Assembly (NCBI RefSeq): GCF_947494055.1 | Contig: NZ_CANLTR010000008.1 | Span: 62,001 to 126,000, forward strand | From: an uncultured Jannaschia sp. | GTDB lineage: Bacteria; Pseudomonadota; Alphaproteobacteria; Rhodobacterales; Rhodobacteraceae | DNA length: 64,000 nt | Direction: 5' to 3' | In this document: positions 38,591 to 48,320 of the stretch, piece by piece | How the letters are laid out: every line of letters starts with the position of its first letter | How positions within the stretch are numbered: position 1 is the stretch's first letter | Made by a program: the position numbers and the translations under genes | The notes under the pieces: generated by a model | Seen by the model: the letters and a program-made list of their open reading frames with translations, nothing else | What the model was told of the DNA's origin: nothing | Databases searched by the model: none

Positions 38591-39690
38591 GGGGTCGTCT
38601 CCTCCGTCCGGCTGTCGCCGTCCGTTTCCGTAATGCGCAGATGATGCGCCCGGCCGCCCATTTCGGCAAACAGTTCCGGTCCGGTGCCCGTCAGAAAGGC
38701 CTGCGCGTCGAGCGTCAGGAGCGCGTCGTAGAGCGCCGCGCGCCGGTCGGCGTCGAGATGCGCGGCCACTTCGTCCAGAAGCAGGATCGGCGCGCGGCCG
38801 CTCTCGGCGCGGAGCGCGCGGGCATTGGCGAGGATGAGCGAGATGAGAAGCGCCTTCTGCTCCCCGGTCGAGCAGAGCCGCGCTTCCATGCCCTTTGCGC
38901 TGTAGACGGCCAGCAGATCGGCGCGGTGCGGTCCGACGAGCGTCCGCCCGGCCCCCATGTCGCGCGAACGGGTGGCGGCGAGGGCGGCGGCGAGGTCGTC
39001 CTCGGTGTCCGCCGGCGCGTCCCCCAGGTCGATCAGCTTGAGATCGGCGGCAGGGAAGGGGCCGTCCGCGATTTGTGCCGTACGCAGGCGCTCGAGCGCG
39101 TCGCGACGGCGGACATGGATGCCGGCCCCGTGGCGGGCCATCTGCACCTCCAGCGCTTCGTACCAATGCGCGTCCCGCACCCCGTCGCGCAGCAGGCGAT
39201 TGCGGTCGCGCATCGCCTTCTCGTAGGCCAGCACGCCCTCGCCGTGCTCGGGCCGAAAGCTCATCGTCATCCGGTCGAGGAACCGCCGCCGCCCCTCCGC
39301 CCCCTCGAGCCAGAGACGGTCCATCGACGGGACGAGCCAGAGGATACGGGCGAGCCGCGCCAGCGCCACCTGCGGCGCGGCCTTGTCGTCGATCCGCGTC
39401 GTGCGGGGCTGACCCGGCTCGGCGCGCAGCTCGACCTCGTGGCCGGCAAGACCGGCCACCACGCGCCAGCCGATCTCCTCGGGTCGACGGATGATCTCCG
39501 CCGCCTCCGCCCGCCGCATGCCGCGGCCGGGCGAAAGCAGCGACACCGCCTCGAGAAGGTTGGTCTTGCCCGCGCCGTTCGGACCGGAGATCGCCACGGG
39601 CCGTCCGTCGAAGGCGAGCCGTGTACGGCGGTGCGAGCGGAAATGCGACAGGGCGAGCGTCTCGACCCTGTCGGCCGTGGGTTCAGACAC
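38587..39690 (-). CDS. recF: DNA replication/repair protein RecF
   Basis: A 367-residue SMC-like ATPase that helps load RecA at gaps. Walker A is ISGPNGAGKTNLLEAV near residue 35; the signature region is STGEQKALLISLILA and Walker B APILLLDEVAAHLD. LALSHFRSHRRTRLAF opens the protein. The start overlaps the end of dnaN by eight bases. Confidence 0.95.
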
Positions 39691-40801
39691 GCATCGGCAT
39701 GACGACGTAGACGGCGCTTTGATCGTCGCCCTCGCGCATCAGCGTGGGATCGCCCGCGTTGTTGAACAGGAACACCGCCATCTCGTGGTCGACCTGCGCG
39801 GCGATTTCCTGGAGGTACTTGGCGTTGAAGCCGATCTCCAGCTTCTCGTCGGCATAGGCCACGGCCAGTTCCTCCTCGGCGGCGCCGGAATCGGGCGCGT
39901 TAACCGAAAGCGTCAGCCGGTCCTCGTCGAGCATGAGCTTCACTGCCCGCGACCGCTCGGACGACACTGTCGCCACCCGGTCCACGGCCTTGGCGAAGTC
40001 CTTGGCGTCGACCTTCATCTCACGCGTGTTTCCCGTCGGGATGACGCGGGCGTAGTCCGGGAAGGTGCCGTCGATCACCTTAGAGGTCAACGTGATCTGC
40101 GGCGTGGCGAAGCGGATCTTCGTCTCGGAGACGGAAACCTCGATCTGGGTGTCGTCGTCGGAGAGCAGCTTGCGAACCTGGTCCACCGTCTTGCGCGGGA
40201 CGATCACGCCCGGCATCTCCTCCGCGCCCGCGGGCAGAGGGGCGTCCACGCGCGCCAGACGGTGTCCGTCCGTCGCCACGGCGCGCAGGGTCCGGCCGCC
40301 TTCCGCCTCGGCGACATGCATGTAGACGCCGTTCAGGTAGTACCGCGTCTCCTCGGTGGAGATGGCGAAGCGCGACTTGTCGAAGAGGCGGCGCAGGAGC
40401 TTCGCCTCGCAGGTGAAGGTCGCCGAATAATCCGACGAGGCCATGACCGGGAAGTCGTCCTTCGAGAGCGTCGCCAGCGAGAAATGCGACCGCCCCGCCG
40501 TCACCTCGAGCCGGCCATGCGACGCGTCCTCGATTACCTGCACCAGCGCGCCGTCGGGCAGCTTCCGGACGATTTCGTGGAACAGCACGGCGGAAACGGT
40601 GGTGGCGCCCGCGCGCTCCACCTGCGCCACGGTGCGGTCGATCACCTCGATGTCGAGGTCGGTGGCCTTGAAGCTCACCCCATCGCCTTCGGCCTGCATC
40701 AGCACGTTGGCGAGAATCGGGATCGTGTTACGGCGCTCCACCACGGCCTGCGCCTGGTTGACCGCGTCGAGAAGCGCGGCGCGCTCGATGGAGAACTTCA
40801 T
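39683..40801 (-). CDS. dnaN: DNA polymerase III beta subunit (sliding clamp)
   Basis: A 372-residue clamp with three repeated domains. Conserved stretches: FSIERAALLDAVNQAQAVVERR, IPILANVLMQAEGDGVSFKATDLD, EETRYYLNGVYMH, RAVATDGHRLA and the terminal VYVVMPMRV, whose M-P-M region lines the protein-binding pocket. ATG 40801 gives the standard length; the frame is open further upstream but that part is not conserved. Separated from dnaA by a 268-base gap containing two hairpins. Confidence 0.97.
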   Translation of the reverse strand: MKFSIERAALLDAVNQAQAVVERRNTIPILANVLMQAEGDGVSFKATDLDIEVIDRTVAQVERAGATTVSAVLFHEIVRKLPDGALVQVIEDASHGRLEVTAGRSHFSLATLSKDDFPVMASSDYSATFTCEAKLLRRLFDKSRFAISTEETRYYLNGVYMHVAEAEGGRTLRAVATDGHRLARVDAPLPAGAEEMPGVIVPRKTVDQVRKLLSDDDTQIEVSVSETKIRFATPQITLTSKVIDGTFPDYARVIPTGNTREMKVDAKDFAKAVDRVATVSSERSRAVKLMLDEDRLTLSVNAPDSGAAEEELAVAYADEKLEIGFNAKYLQEIAAQVDHEMAVFLFNNAGDPTLMREGDDQSAVYVVMPMRV

Positions 40802-41023
40802 GTCAAACCTCGCCTGATCGGACACGCAGAATAGCGGGCAAGTGGCCGGGTGCAACGTCTTGTTGCGGTCGAGGCCGCGACAGGGCGTTCGTGGGGCGTT
40901 GGCTTGTCAGCGCGGTGCTGAGAAGGAGGGCCTTGGACCGCCAAAGCCGCACGCCGAGGTTGTGCCAGGTCGGTCATCGGGGCCGGCGCCAGTCGTGGTT
41001 CGGGGCTCCGCCCGTTCGCGCCT

Positions 41024-41061
41024 CGATCGGTCCACTGGACCGATCGCCGGGCTGTGCCCGG
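41024..41061 (-). terminator. Two adjacent hairpins between dnaA and dnaN
   Basis: CGATCGGTCCA (41024-41034) and TGGACCGATCG (41036-41046) form a perfect 11-bp dyad around one base; immediately next to it CCGGGC (41047-41052) and GCCCGG (41056-41061) form a second stem. They begin nine bases past the dnaA stop. Either a terminator for dnaA or an operator for dnaN; no T-run supports the first. Confidence 0.5.
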
Positions 41062-41069
41062 ATCGGCGC

Positions 41070-42413
41070 TTACCCTTCCAGTTTTCTTTGCAGAAGCTGG
41101 GCGTCCTCGGCGACCTGCGGGTCCTCGACGATCAGTTCCTCGATCTTGCGCACCGCGTAGAGGACCGTCGTGTGGTCGCGCCCGCCGAATTTGCGCCCGA
41201 TCTCGGGATAGCTGCGCGGCGTCAGCTTCTTGGCGAGCCACATCGCCATCTGCCGCGGCCGGGCGACGTTGCGCGCCCGCCGCGACGAGGTCATGTCGGA
41301 CATCCGAAGCGCGTAGTGCTCACAGGTGACCTTCATGATCTGCTCGATGGTCAGCTTTCGCTCGGATTGCTTCAGCAGATCGAGCAGACAATCCTGCGCC
41401 TCCTCCATCGTGATCCGGTGATCGACGAGCTCGGCGAAGGCGAAGAGCCGCATCACCGCGCCCTCGAGCACGCGGATCGAGGCGTTGATCCGGGTCGCGA
41501 GGAACTCGATCACCCCGTCCTCGAGCTCGAAATTCGGGTGCTGCGCCGCGTAGGTGTCGACGCGGTGCTGCAGCACGCCCAGCCGCAACTCGTAATCGGC
41601 CGGGTGCAAATCCACCACGAGCCCCGATTGCAGGCGCGAGGTGATCCGCTCCTCGAGGTCGGAGATCTCGGCGGGGCTGCGATCGGCGGAGATCACCACC
41701 TGCTTGCCCTGATCCACGAGCGCGTTGAACGTGTGGAAGAACTCCTCCTGCGTGCTGTCCTTGCCGGCGATGAACTGCACGTCATCCACGAGCAGGACGT
41801 CCACCGTTCGGAACAGGTGCTTGAAGTCCATCGTCGCCTTCTCGCGCAGCGCCTGCACGAAGCGGTACATGAACTGCTCGGCGGAAAGGTACATGACCTT
41901 CCGCTCGGGGCTCGCCACCTGCAATTCCCAGGCGATGGCCTGCATCAGGTGCGTCTTGCCGAGGCCCACGCGGCCGTGGAGGAAGAGCGGGTTGAAGCTG
42001 ACCGAGCCGCCGGCGGCGACCCGGCGGGCGGCGGCATGGGCAAGCTCGTTGGACTTGCCCACGATGAAGCTGTCGAAGGTGAAGCGGCGGTCGAGATTGT
42101 TGAGCGTCCGCGCACGGGTGCGCGGTGTCGACTCGTCGGGCGTGACCGGGCGGGCTGTGGCGGCGATCCGGCGGCCGGTCGCGCCGCAGACGAGCCGCGC
42201 CACATCGGCCCCGCCGCCGGAGACGTTGCGCAGGATCACGTCCTCGAAATTCTGCATCACCCACTTGCCGATGAAATCCGTGGGCGAGGCGAGCGTCAGC
42301 GTCCCGTCGTCGAGCGACGCGAAGGACAACGGCTCGATCCATGTCGTGTAGTTATGCGCACCGATATCTTCCCGGATCGCGCCTTTCGCCCGGTCCCACG
42401 CCTCGTTCGTCAT
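41070..42413 (-). CDS. dnaA: Chromosomal replication initiator DnaA
   Basis: A 447-residue initiator. Domain I is at WDRAKGAIREDIGAHNYTTWI; the AAA+ core begins FTFDSFIVGKSNELAHAAA with Walker A LHGRVGLGKTHLMQAI, Walker B DVLLVDDVQFIAGK and sensor ISADRSPAEI. Domain IV holds the DNA-binding signature YPEIGRKFGGRDHTTVLYAV. ATG 42413 matches the family start (MTNEAW); the upstream open frame is not conserved. The gene follows a rhodanese gene by 37 bases. No cluster of DnaA boxes is seen around it. Confidence 0.97.
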   Translation of the reverse strand: MTNEAWDRAKGAIREDIGAHNYTTWIEPLSFASLDDGTLTLASPTDFIGKWVMQNFEDVILRNVSGGGADVARLVCGATGRRIAATARPVTPDESTPRTRARTLNNLDRRFTFDSFIVGKSNELAHAAARRVAAGGSVSFNPLFLHGRVGLGKTHLMQAIAWELQVASPERKVMYLSAEQFMYRFVQALREKATMDFKHLFRTVDVLLVDDVQFIAGKDSTQEEFFHTFNALVDQGKQVVISADRSPAEISDLEERITSRLQSGLVVDLHPADYELRLGVLQHRVDTYAAQHPNFELEDGVIEFLATRINASIRVLEGAVMRLFAFAELVDHRITMEEAQDCLLDLLKQSERKLTIEQIMKVTCEHYALRMSDMTSSRRARNVARPRQMAMWLAKKLTPRSYPEIGRKFGGRDHTTVLYAVRKIEELIVEDPQVAEDAQLLQRKLEG

Positions 42414-42450
42414 CGTCTCGGCCCCCGCCTTGTCCCGTCTCTCATCACCG

Positions 42451-42897
42451 TCAGGTCTGCCGCCAGGCCAGACCGCAAGCCTTCCAGCCATTCAGGGTTC
42501 CCCGGTGCGCATGTTCGTCCAGGTCCCCTTCGAAGCCTTCGGCCACGTTGAGGCATTCCCCGGGCCGACCCTCGGCGGACAGAAGCTCCGCCACGGCCCG
42601 CGCGGCCTGCATCGATCGGGCGCCGGAGCGGCAGATGAACAGGTAGCGGCTCGCGTCGCGGCCGACCTCTTCGAGCAGCCCCGGCGCAAAGGCCGGGTCG
42701 CGCGCCATGTCGGGCCAATGCTGCCATTCCCGGCGGACGGCCTCGCGGCCCAAGGCGGACAGATCCGGTCCCCCCACGAAGCCCCATTCGGCCTTCGTCC
42801 GGACGTCGACCAGAACGGCATCGGCGTCGTTCGACAATATCTCCCACGCGCCCCGAGGTCCCACCTCGGACACGCGCGGACCCGTGTCCGTGCTCAT
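42451..42897 (-). CDS. Rhodanese-like domain protein
   Basis: A 148-residue single-domain sulfurtransferase. The active-site loop is LFICRSGARSMQAA, with the catalytic cysteine, preceded by AVLVDVRTKAEWGFVGG, the family's acidic motif. Several in-frame ATGs lie at 42897-42912; ATG 42897 is best placed after GGGG. It lies just upstream of dnaA, and an 8-bp inverted repeat lies about 65 bases before its start. Confidence 0.88.
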   Translation of the reverse strand: MSTDTGPRVSEVGPRGAWEILSNDADAVLVDVRTKAEWGFVGGPDLSALGREAVRREWQHWPDMARDPAFAPGLLEEVGRDASRYLFICRSGARSMQAARAVAELLSAEGRPGECLNVAEGFEGDLDEHAHRGTLNGWKACGLAWRQT

Positions 42898-42960
42898 CGA
42901 CATCCCCATCATCGCGATCTGACTCGCTGTCCTTGGAATATCTCCCGGTCACGCGAGGCT

Positions 42961-42981
42961 TCAACAACACTTCGTTGTTGA
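42961..42981. repeat. Inverted repeat upstream of the rhodanese gene
   Basis: TCAACAAC (42961-42968) and GTTGTTGA (42974-42981), loop ACTTC. It sits in the presumed promoter or leader region of the rhodanese-dnaA transcript. AT-rich arms fit a protein-binding site better than a terminator. Confidence 0.45.
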
Positions 42982-43040
42982 CTCTACCGGGGGGTGTCAG
43001 AAATCCGTTACGATGTCCCCAAGCTCTTGTCCCGTAACAA

Positions 43041-43066
43041 TAAAAAAGCCCGCCGTTCGGCGGGCT
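43041..43066 (-). terminator. Rho-independent terminator of rpsT
   Basis: On the minus strand an AGCCCGCC/GGCGGGCT 8-bp stem with a four-base loop is followed directly by six T (TTTTTTA), 47 bases past the rpsT stop. The clearest intrinsic terminator in the window. Confidence 0.9.
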
Positions 43067-43112
43067 CTCGAATCTCTTGACCTGTGACCGGGCGTGGCGC
43101 CCGGCCGCGGAA

Positions 43113-43379
43113 TCACTCGGCCAGCGTCTTCACGCGGCTCGACAGACGGGACATCTTCCGGGCCGCCGTGTTCTTGTGGAAGACGCCTTTCGACACGCCC
43201 CGCATCAGTTCGGGCTGCGCGGCGCGAAGCGCTTCGGTCGCGGCGCTCTGGTCGCCCGAGGCGATCGCCTCCTCGACCTTGCGCAGGTAGGTGCGGATGC
43301 GGGAGCGGCGGGCCTTGTTTACGGCGAATCGGCGCTCGTTCTGACGGGCGCGTTTCTTGGCTTGCGGCGAATTGGCCAT
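43113..43379 (-). CDS. rpsT: 30S ribosomal protein S20
   Basis: An 88-residue S20. Conserved [17 protein letters not shown] and [16 protein letters not shown], ending [18 protein letters not shown]. Monocistronic, with its own terminator. Its ribosome-binding purines (GAGGA, 11 bases before the ATG) lie inside a hairpin in the leader. Confidence 0.97.
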   Translation of the reverse strand: MANSPQAKKRARQNERRFAVNKARRSRIRTYLRKVEEAIASGDQSAATEALRAAQPELMRGVSKGVFHKNTAARKMSRLSSRVKTLAE

Positions 43380-43390
43380 GTCGGGTCTGA

Positions 43391-43427
43391 TCCTCGGAGG
43401 TTCGTGTCAAACGTAAGCGTCCGAGGA
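43391..43427 (-). promoter_or_regulatory. Leader hairpin hiding the rpsT ribosome-binding site
   Basis: TCCTCGGA (43391-43398) and TCCGAGGA (43420-43427) are exactly complementary with a 21-base loop. Read on the minus strand, the 3' arm contains GAGGA, the only Shine-Dalgarno-like stretch before the rpsT ATG at 43379. Pairing would block translation, a typical arrangement for ribosomal-protein autoregulation. Confidence 0.55.
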
Positions 43428-43547
43428 CCTGTCGCGCCGATCCGGCGCAAAGCCAATTCCGGCCAGAGCGGGCCTCACACGCATGATGGGCGGCCCTTAG
43501 CCGCAGGCGCGGGGCGCGTCAACCGTCGGTCCGCTGGCGTCCGGGCG

Positions 43548-44324
43548 TTACTTGTCGCGGAACTGCGGTTCGCGCTTTTCGACGAAGGCGGCCATGCCCT
43601 CGGCGCGGTCCTCGGTGGCAAAGAGGGCGTGGAACAGGCGCTTTTCGAGGAGCAGGCCCTCGCTAAGCCCCATCTCCTGGCTCTGGTTCACCGCCTCCTT
43701 GATCGCGGTGACGGTGACCATCGACTTCTCGGCGATCTTTCCGGCGGCCGCCATCGCCTCGTCCAAAAGCTTCTTGGCGGGCACGACGCGGCTGACGAGC
43801 CCGGCGCGTTCGGCCTCGCCGGCATCCATGAACCGCCCGGTCAGGTGCATGTCCATCGACTTGGCCTTGCCCACGGCACGCGTGAGGCGCTGCGTGCCGC
43901 CCATTCCGGCGACGATGCCGAGATTGACCTCGGGCTGGCCGAACTTCGCCGTGTCGGCGGCGATGATGAAATCGCACATCATCGCGAGCTCGCAGCCCCC
44001 GCCCAGTGCGTAGCCCGCCACGGCCGCGATGATCGGCTTGCGTGTCGCGCAGATCGTCTTCGCCTCCGAGCCGAAGAAGTCGCCCATGAAGACGTCGACG
44101 AAGCTCTTCTCGGCCATCTCGTTGATGTCGGCGCCGGCGGCGAAAGCCTTTTCCGAGCCGGTCAGAAGGATGCAGCGGACCTTCTCGTTGGCCTGCGCCG
44201 CGCCGAGCGCGCGGCCGAGCTCCTCCAGCAGCCGGGTACTGAGCGCGTTCATCGCGTCGGGACGATCGAGCCGGATCACGGCGACGTGGTTCGTGACGTC
44301 GACCTTCAGAGTTTCGTAAGCCAT
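43548..44324 (-). CDS. Enoyl-CoA hydratase
   Basis: A 258-residue crotonase. Oxyanion-hole and catalytic regions are standard: [31 protein letters not shown] with the first catalytic glutamate, and [20 protein letters not shown] with the second. Both glutamates present indicate true hydratase chemistry in fatty-acid beta-oxidation. ATG 44324 follows GGGGGAGCGC. It sits between mutM and rpsT. Confidence 0.94.
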   Translation of the reverse strand: MAYETLKVDVTNHVAVIRLDRPDAMNALSTRLLEELGRALGAAQANEKVRCILLTGSEKAFAAGADINEMAEKSFVDVFMGDFFGSEAKTICATRKPIIAAVAGYALGGGCELAMMCDFIIAADTAKFGQPEVNLGIVAGMGGTQRLTRAVGKAKSMDMHLTGRFMDAGEAERAGLVSRVVPAKKLLDEAMAAAGKIAEKSMVTVTAIKEAVNQSQEMGLSEGLLLEKRLFHALFATEDRAEGMAAFVEKREPQFRDK

Positions 44325-44391
44325 CTGCGCTCCCCCGGGGCGTCTGCTTATGAAGCCATAACGCCTGCATGGATCGCGAGCCGGGTTCAAG

Positions 44392-45255
44392 TCACCTTTG
44401 ACAGAGCCGGCAATGGAACGTGGAGCGGCCGGACTGCACGATGCGGCGCACGATTCCGTTGCAACCCGGGGTGGGACAGGGGCGCCCCTCGCGGTCGTAG
44501 ACGCGGAAGCCGTGCTGGAAGTAGCCCAGCGTGCCGTCCGCCTGCCGATGGTCGCGCAGGCTTGAGCCGCCCGCCACGATGGCCTCGCCCAGCACCTCGC
44601 GGATTGTGGGGACCAGTCGTTCGATCCGCTTCGCCGCGATGCGTCCCGCCCGCCGGGTCGGTGCGATACCGGCGCGGTGCAGCGCCTCGCAGACATAGAT
44701 GTTGCCGAGGCCCGCCACGATCCGCTGGTCGAGGAGCGCAGCCTTAACCGGCGTGTTGCGACCCCGGAACGCGGCGTTCAGGTATTCGTCGTGAAAGTCG
44801 TTGCCCAGCGGCTCCGGCCCGAGCTTCGCCATCAGCCAGTGGTTCTCGAGATCCTCGGTGGGCCAGAGATCCATCGCGCCGAAGCGGCGTGCATCGTTGA
44901 AGGTCACGCGATGCGTCGCTGTGTGGAGCACCACGTGGTCGTGCTGCGTCAGCCAGCCGGCGCCTCGATGGAACGCTCCAGGCTGCGTCGCCGCGCTTGC
45001 GAGGTCGTCGACCACCATCCGTCCCGACATGCCGAGATGGACGATCAGCGTCTCGCCCGTGTCGAGATGCATGAGCAGGTATTTCGACCGCCGCCCGAGC
45101 GCGCGGATCGTCGCACCCGTCAGCCGTTCGGCCATGGCTTCCGGAAACGGCCAGCGCAAATCGGGGCGCCGCACCTCCACACGCACAAGCCGCGCGCCTT
45201 CGAGTGCGGGGGCGAGCCCCCGGCGGACCGTCTCGACTTCGGGAAGCTCGGGCAT
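44392..45255 (-). CDS. mutM: Formamidopyrimidine-DNA glycosylase
   Basis: A 287-residue Fpg/MutM that removes 8-oxoguanine and formamidopyrimidines. The N-terminal catalytic proline and glutamate are in [14 protein letters not shown]; the middle has [13 protein letters not shown] and [13 protein letters not shown], and the C-terminal zinc finger is [13 protein letters not shown] with FHCRLCQR. Divergent from ubiE with a 68-base gap. Confidence 0.96.
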   Translation of the reverse strand: MPELPEVETVRRGLAPALEGARLVRVEVRRPDLRWPFPEAMAERLTGATIRALGRRSKYLLMHLDTGETLIVHLGMSGRMVVDDLASAATQPGAFHRGAGWLTQHDHVVLHTATHRVTFNDARRFGAMDLWPTEDLENHWLMAKLGPEPLGNDFHDEYLNAAFRGRNTPVKAALLDQRIVAGLGNIYVCEALHRAGIAPTRRAGRIAAKRIERLVPTIREVLGEAIVAGGSSLRDHRQADGTLGYFQHGFRVYDREGRPCPTPGCNGIVRRIVQSGRSTFHCRLCQR

Positions 45256-45266
45256 CGGGGCTTTCG

Positions 45267-45294
45267 TTGCAGGCGGGCGGTCGCGCCCTATAAG
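45267..45294 (+). promoter_or_regulatory. Sigma-70-type promoter for ubiE-ubiB
   Basis: TTGCAG (45267-45272), 16-base spacer, TATAAG (45289-45294), about 30 bases before the ubiE ATG. Close to consensus for a high-GC genome. Confidence 0.5.
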
Positions 45295-45323
45295 TCACCC
45301 CGACAGATGAGGACGGCCAGACC

Positions 45324-46088
45324 ATGACGCAAGACACGCCCGACGGGACCGCCCGCACGACGCATTTCGGGAACGAGACCGTGCGCGAGGACGAGAAGGC
45401 CGGACGCGTCCACGGCGTCTTCACTTCGGTCGCGTCGCGATACGACGTGATGAACGACGCCATGTCGATGGGCGTCCACCGGGTCTGGAAGGATGCGATG
45501 CTCGACTGGCTCGCCCCGCGTTCGGGGCAGCGGCTCCTCGACGTGGCCGGCGGGACTGGCGACATCGCCTTCCGCTTTTTGGCCCGTGCCCCGGAAGCAA
45601 GCGCGACCGTCTGCGACATGACCGAGAGCATGCTCCTCTCCGGCCGGGGCCGCGCGGAGGCAGGCAACCTCGAGGAACGGCTCGACTGGGTCGTGGGCGA
45701 CGCGATGGCGCTGCCGTTCCCGGATGCGAGCTTCGACGTCTACACGATCAGCTTCGGCATCCGGAACGTCACCCGGATCGGCGACGCGCTGGCGGAGGCC
45801 CATCGCGTACTGCGCCCCGGCGGGCGGCTCATGGTGCTGGAGTTCAGTCAGCTTCCGAACCCGCTCCTGCAGCGTGCCTACGACCTCTATTCCTTCAACG
45901 TCATTCCCCGGATGGGAGAGGCGCTCGCCGGCGACCGCGACAGCTACCAGTATCTCGTCGAGTCGATTCGCAAGTTCCCCGACCAGGATCGCTTCGCCGC
46001 GATGATCGTGGATGCCGGCTTCGAGCAGGTCCGCTATCGCAACCTCTCCTTCGGGATCGCCGCGCTGCATTCCGGCTGGAAGCTGTAG
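45324..46088 (+). CDS. ubiE: Demethylmenaquinone/2-octaprenyl-benzoquinol methyltransferase
   Basis: A 254-residue SAM-dependent C-methyltransferase of ubiquinone synthesis. SAM motif I is [16 protein letters not shown]; other family marks are [21 protein letters not shown] near the start, and [14 protein letters not shown] and [18 protein letters not shown]. Stop and next start abut (46088/46089), so it is coupled to ubiB. Confidence 0.96.
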   Translation: MTQDTPDGTARTTHFGNETVREDEKAGRVHGVFTSVASRYDVMNDAMSMGVHRVWKDAMLDWLAPRSGQRLLDVAGGTGDIAFRFLARAPEASATVCDMTESMLLSGRGRAEAGNLEERLDWVVGDAMALPFPDASFDVYTISFGIRNVTRIGDALAEAHRVLRPGGRLMVLEFSQLPNPLLQRAYDLYSFNVIPRMGEALAGDRDSYQYLVESIRKFPDQDRFAAMIVDAGFEQVRYRNLSFGIAALHSGWKL

Positions 46089-47612
46089 GTGCGCGGCCCG
46101 CACAACATCTGGCGGCTTATCCGCACCGCGGGCACGTTCGAACGGACCGGTGCGATGGAGGTCGTGCTCGAACAGATGCGGGCGCCGCGCGAATTGCGCG
46201 TCGCCGCCCGTGTGCTGGGCTGGCCGTTCCGGTGGCTGGGCTACGAGGGCGACCCGGCGCTGCCGCCGGTCACGCGCGCGGTGACGGCCCTCGGACCCAG
46301 CTACATCAAGCTTGGCCAGATCCTGTCGACCCGTCCCGATTTCGTCGGCGACGACCTCGCGGTGCAGCTTCGCGTCCTTCAGGACAAGCTGCCGCCGTTC
46401 CCGACCGAGATTGCCCGCGCCACGGTCGAGGCCGAGCTCGAGGCGCCGGTCGAGACGATCTTCTCCGAGTTCTCCGAGCCGGTCGCCGCCGCCTCGATCG
46501 CGCAGGTGCACCAGGCCCGGCTCGTCGCCGACGGGCGCCGCGTGGCGGTCAAGATCCTGCGCCCCCACATCGCCCGGGCCTTTCGCCGCGACATCGACGC
46601 GTTCTACTTCGCCGCCCGCATGATCGAGTGGCTCTCGCCCTCTACCCGGCGTCTGCGTCCGATGGACGTGATCGGCCATTTCGACAACACCGTCCGGCAG
46701 GAGCTCGATCTGCGCACGGAGGCCGCCGCGGCGGGCGAGTTCGCCGCCAACACGGCGCGCGATGCGGGCTTCCGGGTGCCGCAGGTGGAATGGACCCTCT
46801 CCAGCCGGGCCGTGATGACGCTCGACTGGGAGGACGGGATCGGCATGTCGGACGTGGCGGCGATCGACGCCGCCGGCCACGATCGCGTCGCCCTGGCCGA
46901 GCGGGTGGTCGCGATGTTCCTGCGCCATGCGCTGCGCGACGGCTACTTCCATGCCGACATGCACCAGGGAAACCTGAAGGTCGCGCCGAACGGCGACATC
47001 GTGGCGCTCGATTTCGGGATCATGGGCCGGCTCGACGAATACACGCGTCGCGTCTACGCCGAGATCCTGATGGGCTTCATCCGGAAGGATTACCGCCGCG
47101 TGGCCGAGGTCCATTTCGAGGCGGGCTACGTACCGGCCGATCGCGACATCGACCTCTTTGCGCAGGCGTTGCGCTCCGTGGGGGAGCCGATCTTCGGAAT
47201 GGACTCCTCGCGCATCTCGATGGGGCGGCTTCTGGCCTATCTCTTCGAGGTGACCGAGCGGTTCGGGATGGAGACGCGGACGGAACTCATCCTCCTGCAG
47301 CGCACGATGGTCGTGGTCGAGGGTGTGGCGCGGACGCTCGATCCACGCATGAACCTCTGGACCGCCGCGCGGCCCGAAGTGGAGCGCTACATTCGCGAGA
47401 ATCTGGGGCCCAAGGCCTTCGCGCGCGACCTCGCCCGCACTGCGCGTGTCCTGGCCCGCTTCGGGCCGCATCTGCCGCAAGCGGTCGAGGATGCGCTGCG
47501 GCGGCCCGACCGGGACGAACCCCGCCGGCCGAGACGGAGCGACCGGGCCGTCTGGTTCGTGGCCGGCGTCATCACGACCGCCGCCGCGGCACTGGTCGCG
47601 GCGCTCTATTAG
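46089..47612 (+). CDS. ubiB: Ubiquinone biosynthesis kinase-like protein UbiB
   Basis: A 507-residue atypical protein-kinase-like ATPase needed for ubiquinone synthesis. Begins at GTG 46089. The KxGQ motif is YIKLGQILSTRPDF; later AAASIAQVHQARL (alanine-rich loop), VAVKILRPHI, GYFHADMHQGNL and VALDFGIMGRL (DFG-like). Two C-terminal hydrophobic stretches (VWFVAGVITTAAAALVAAL) anchor it in the membrane, as in other UbiB proteins. Confidence 0.95.
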   Translation: MRGPHNIWRLIRTAGTFERTGAMEVVLEQMRAPRELRVAARVLGWPFRWLGYEGDPALPPVTRAVTALGPSYIKLGQILSTRPDFVGDDLAVQLRVLQDKLPPFPTEIARATVEAELEAPVETIFSEFSEPVAAASIAQVHQARLVADGRRVAVKILRPHIARAFRRDIDAFYFAARMIEWLSPSTRRLRPMDVIGHFDNTVRQELDLRTEAAAAGEFAANTARDAGFRVPQVEWTLSSRAVMTLDWEDGIGMSDVAAIDAAGHDRVALAERVVAMFLRHALRDGYFHADMHQGNLKVAPNGDIVALDFGIMGRLDEYTRRVYAEILMGFIRKDYRRVAEVHFEAGYVPADRDIDLFAQALRSVGEPIFGMDSSRISMGRLLAYLFEVTERFGMETRTELILLQRTMVVVEGVARTLDPRMNLWTAARPEVERYIRENLGPKAFARDLARTARVLARFGPHLPQAVEDALRRPDRDEPRRPRRSDRAVWFVAGVITTAAAALVAALY

Positions 47613-47639
47613 GCGCGTTCGTGTCCGACAGGGCGGGTC

Positions 47640-48311
47640 CTACTGCGCCGCGCGGATCGATTGCATGTCCGACATCGGCAGGCGGACGCCGCCCTTCAGG
47701 ACGATCTCCGTGCCGTCGTCGCCCAGGACAACTTCGCTGACGGACGCGTAATGCGCCACCGGAGTCCGGTCGAGCTGCAGGTCGCCCGCCCAGGAATCAA
47801 CATGCAGATTGTAAAGGCCCGGCGGCACGGAACCGGCCTGCGCCGCCGACGGCCATCCGATGGATTCCGCATCCGGGTCGATGGCGTAACGTCCGACCTC
47901 GTTGCCGAGCCCGTCGACCACGACCAGCTCGGCCCGGTCGGCGGCCGGCTTGATCGCCGTGTGCAACACGTTGCTCGTGCCGTCATGGGCGACCGGGCCT
48001 TCGTGGCGGACTTCCATGCCGATGAAGCTCGCCGCGCTCGTGGCCTGCTGGCTGTCGAAGCGCGTGATCATCGACTTCAGAAGGTCGTTGGTCTGCACCG
48101 CCTGCTCGACATTCGAGAAAGTGGCGAGCTGGGCGGTGTATTCGGTCGAATCCGCGGGCTCCATCGGGTCCTGATTGCGGATCTGCGTAGTCAGCAGTTT
48201 CAGGAACATCTCGAAATCGCCGCTCGTCTTCGCGGCGGCCGTGTCGTCGGCGGCGTTCGGCGCTCTGGCAGGCCCGGCCTGGGCGCCGGAGGTCGGTGAG
48301 GTGACGTCCAT
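47640..48311 (-). CDS. flgD: Flagellar hook-capping protein FlgD
   Basis: A 223-residue FlgD. The N-terminal recognition region is FEMFLKLLTTQIRNQDPMEPADSTEYTAQLATFSNVEQ (given here only in outline: TTQIRNQDPMEP then LATFSNVEQAVQ), followed by the C-terminal tudor/Ig-like part (RHEGPVAH, GLYNLHVDSWAGD). It caps the growing hook during assembly and is exported by the flagellar type III system. It follows fliK with a nine-base gap. Confidence 0.92.
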   Translation of the reverse strand: MDVTSPTSGAQAGPARAPNAADDTAAAKTSGDFEMFLKLLTTQIRNQDPMEPADSTEYTAQLATFSNVEQAVQTNDLLKSMITRFDSQQATSAASFIGMEVRHEGPVAHDGTSNVLHTAIKPAADRAELVVVDGLGNEVGRYAIDPDAESIGWPSAAQAGSVPPGLYNLHVDSWAGDLQLDRTPVAHYASVSEVVLGDDGTEIVLKGGVRLPMSDMQSIRAAQ

Positions 48312-48320
48312 AGGATTCTC

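Noticed and set aside
40802-43112. Replication origin next to dnaA
   Set aside because: Neither the dnaA-dnaN gap nor the region upstream of dnaA shows TTATCCACA-like boxes or an AT-rich unwinding stretch. In alphaproteobacteria the origin is often elsewhere.
45288-47480. Minus-strand frame across ubiE-ubiB (730 codons)
   Set aside because: Shadow frame; both plus-strand genes are well conserved.
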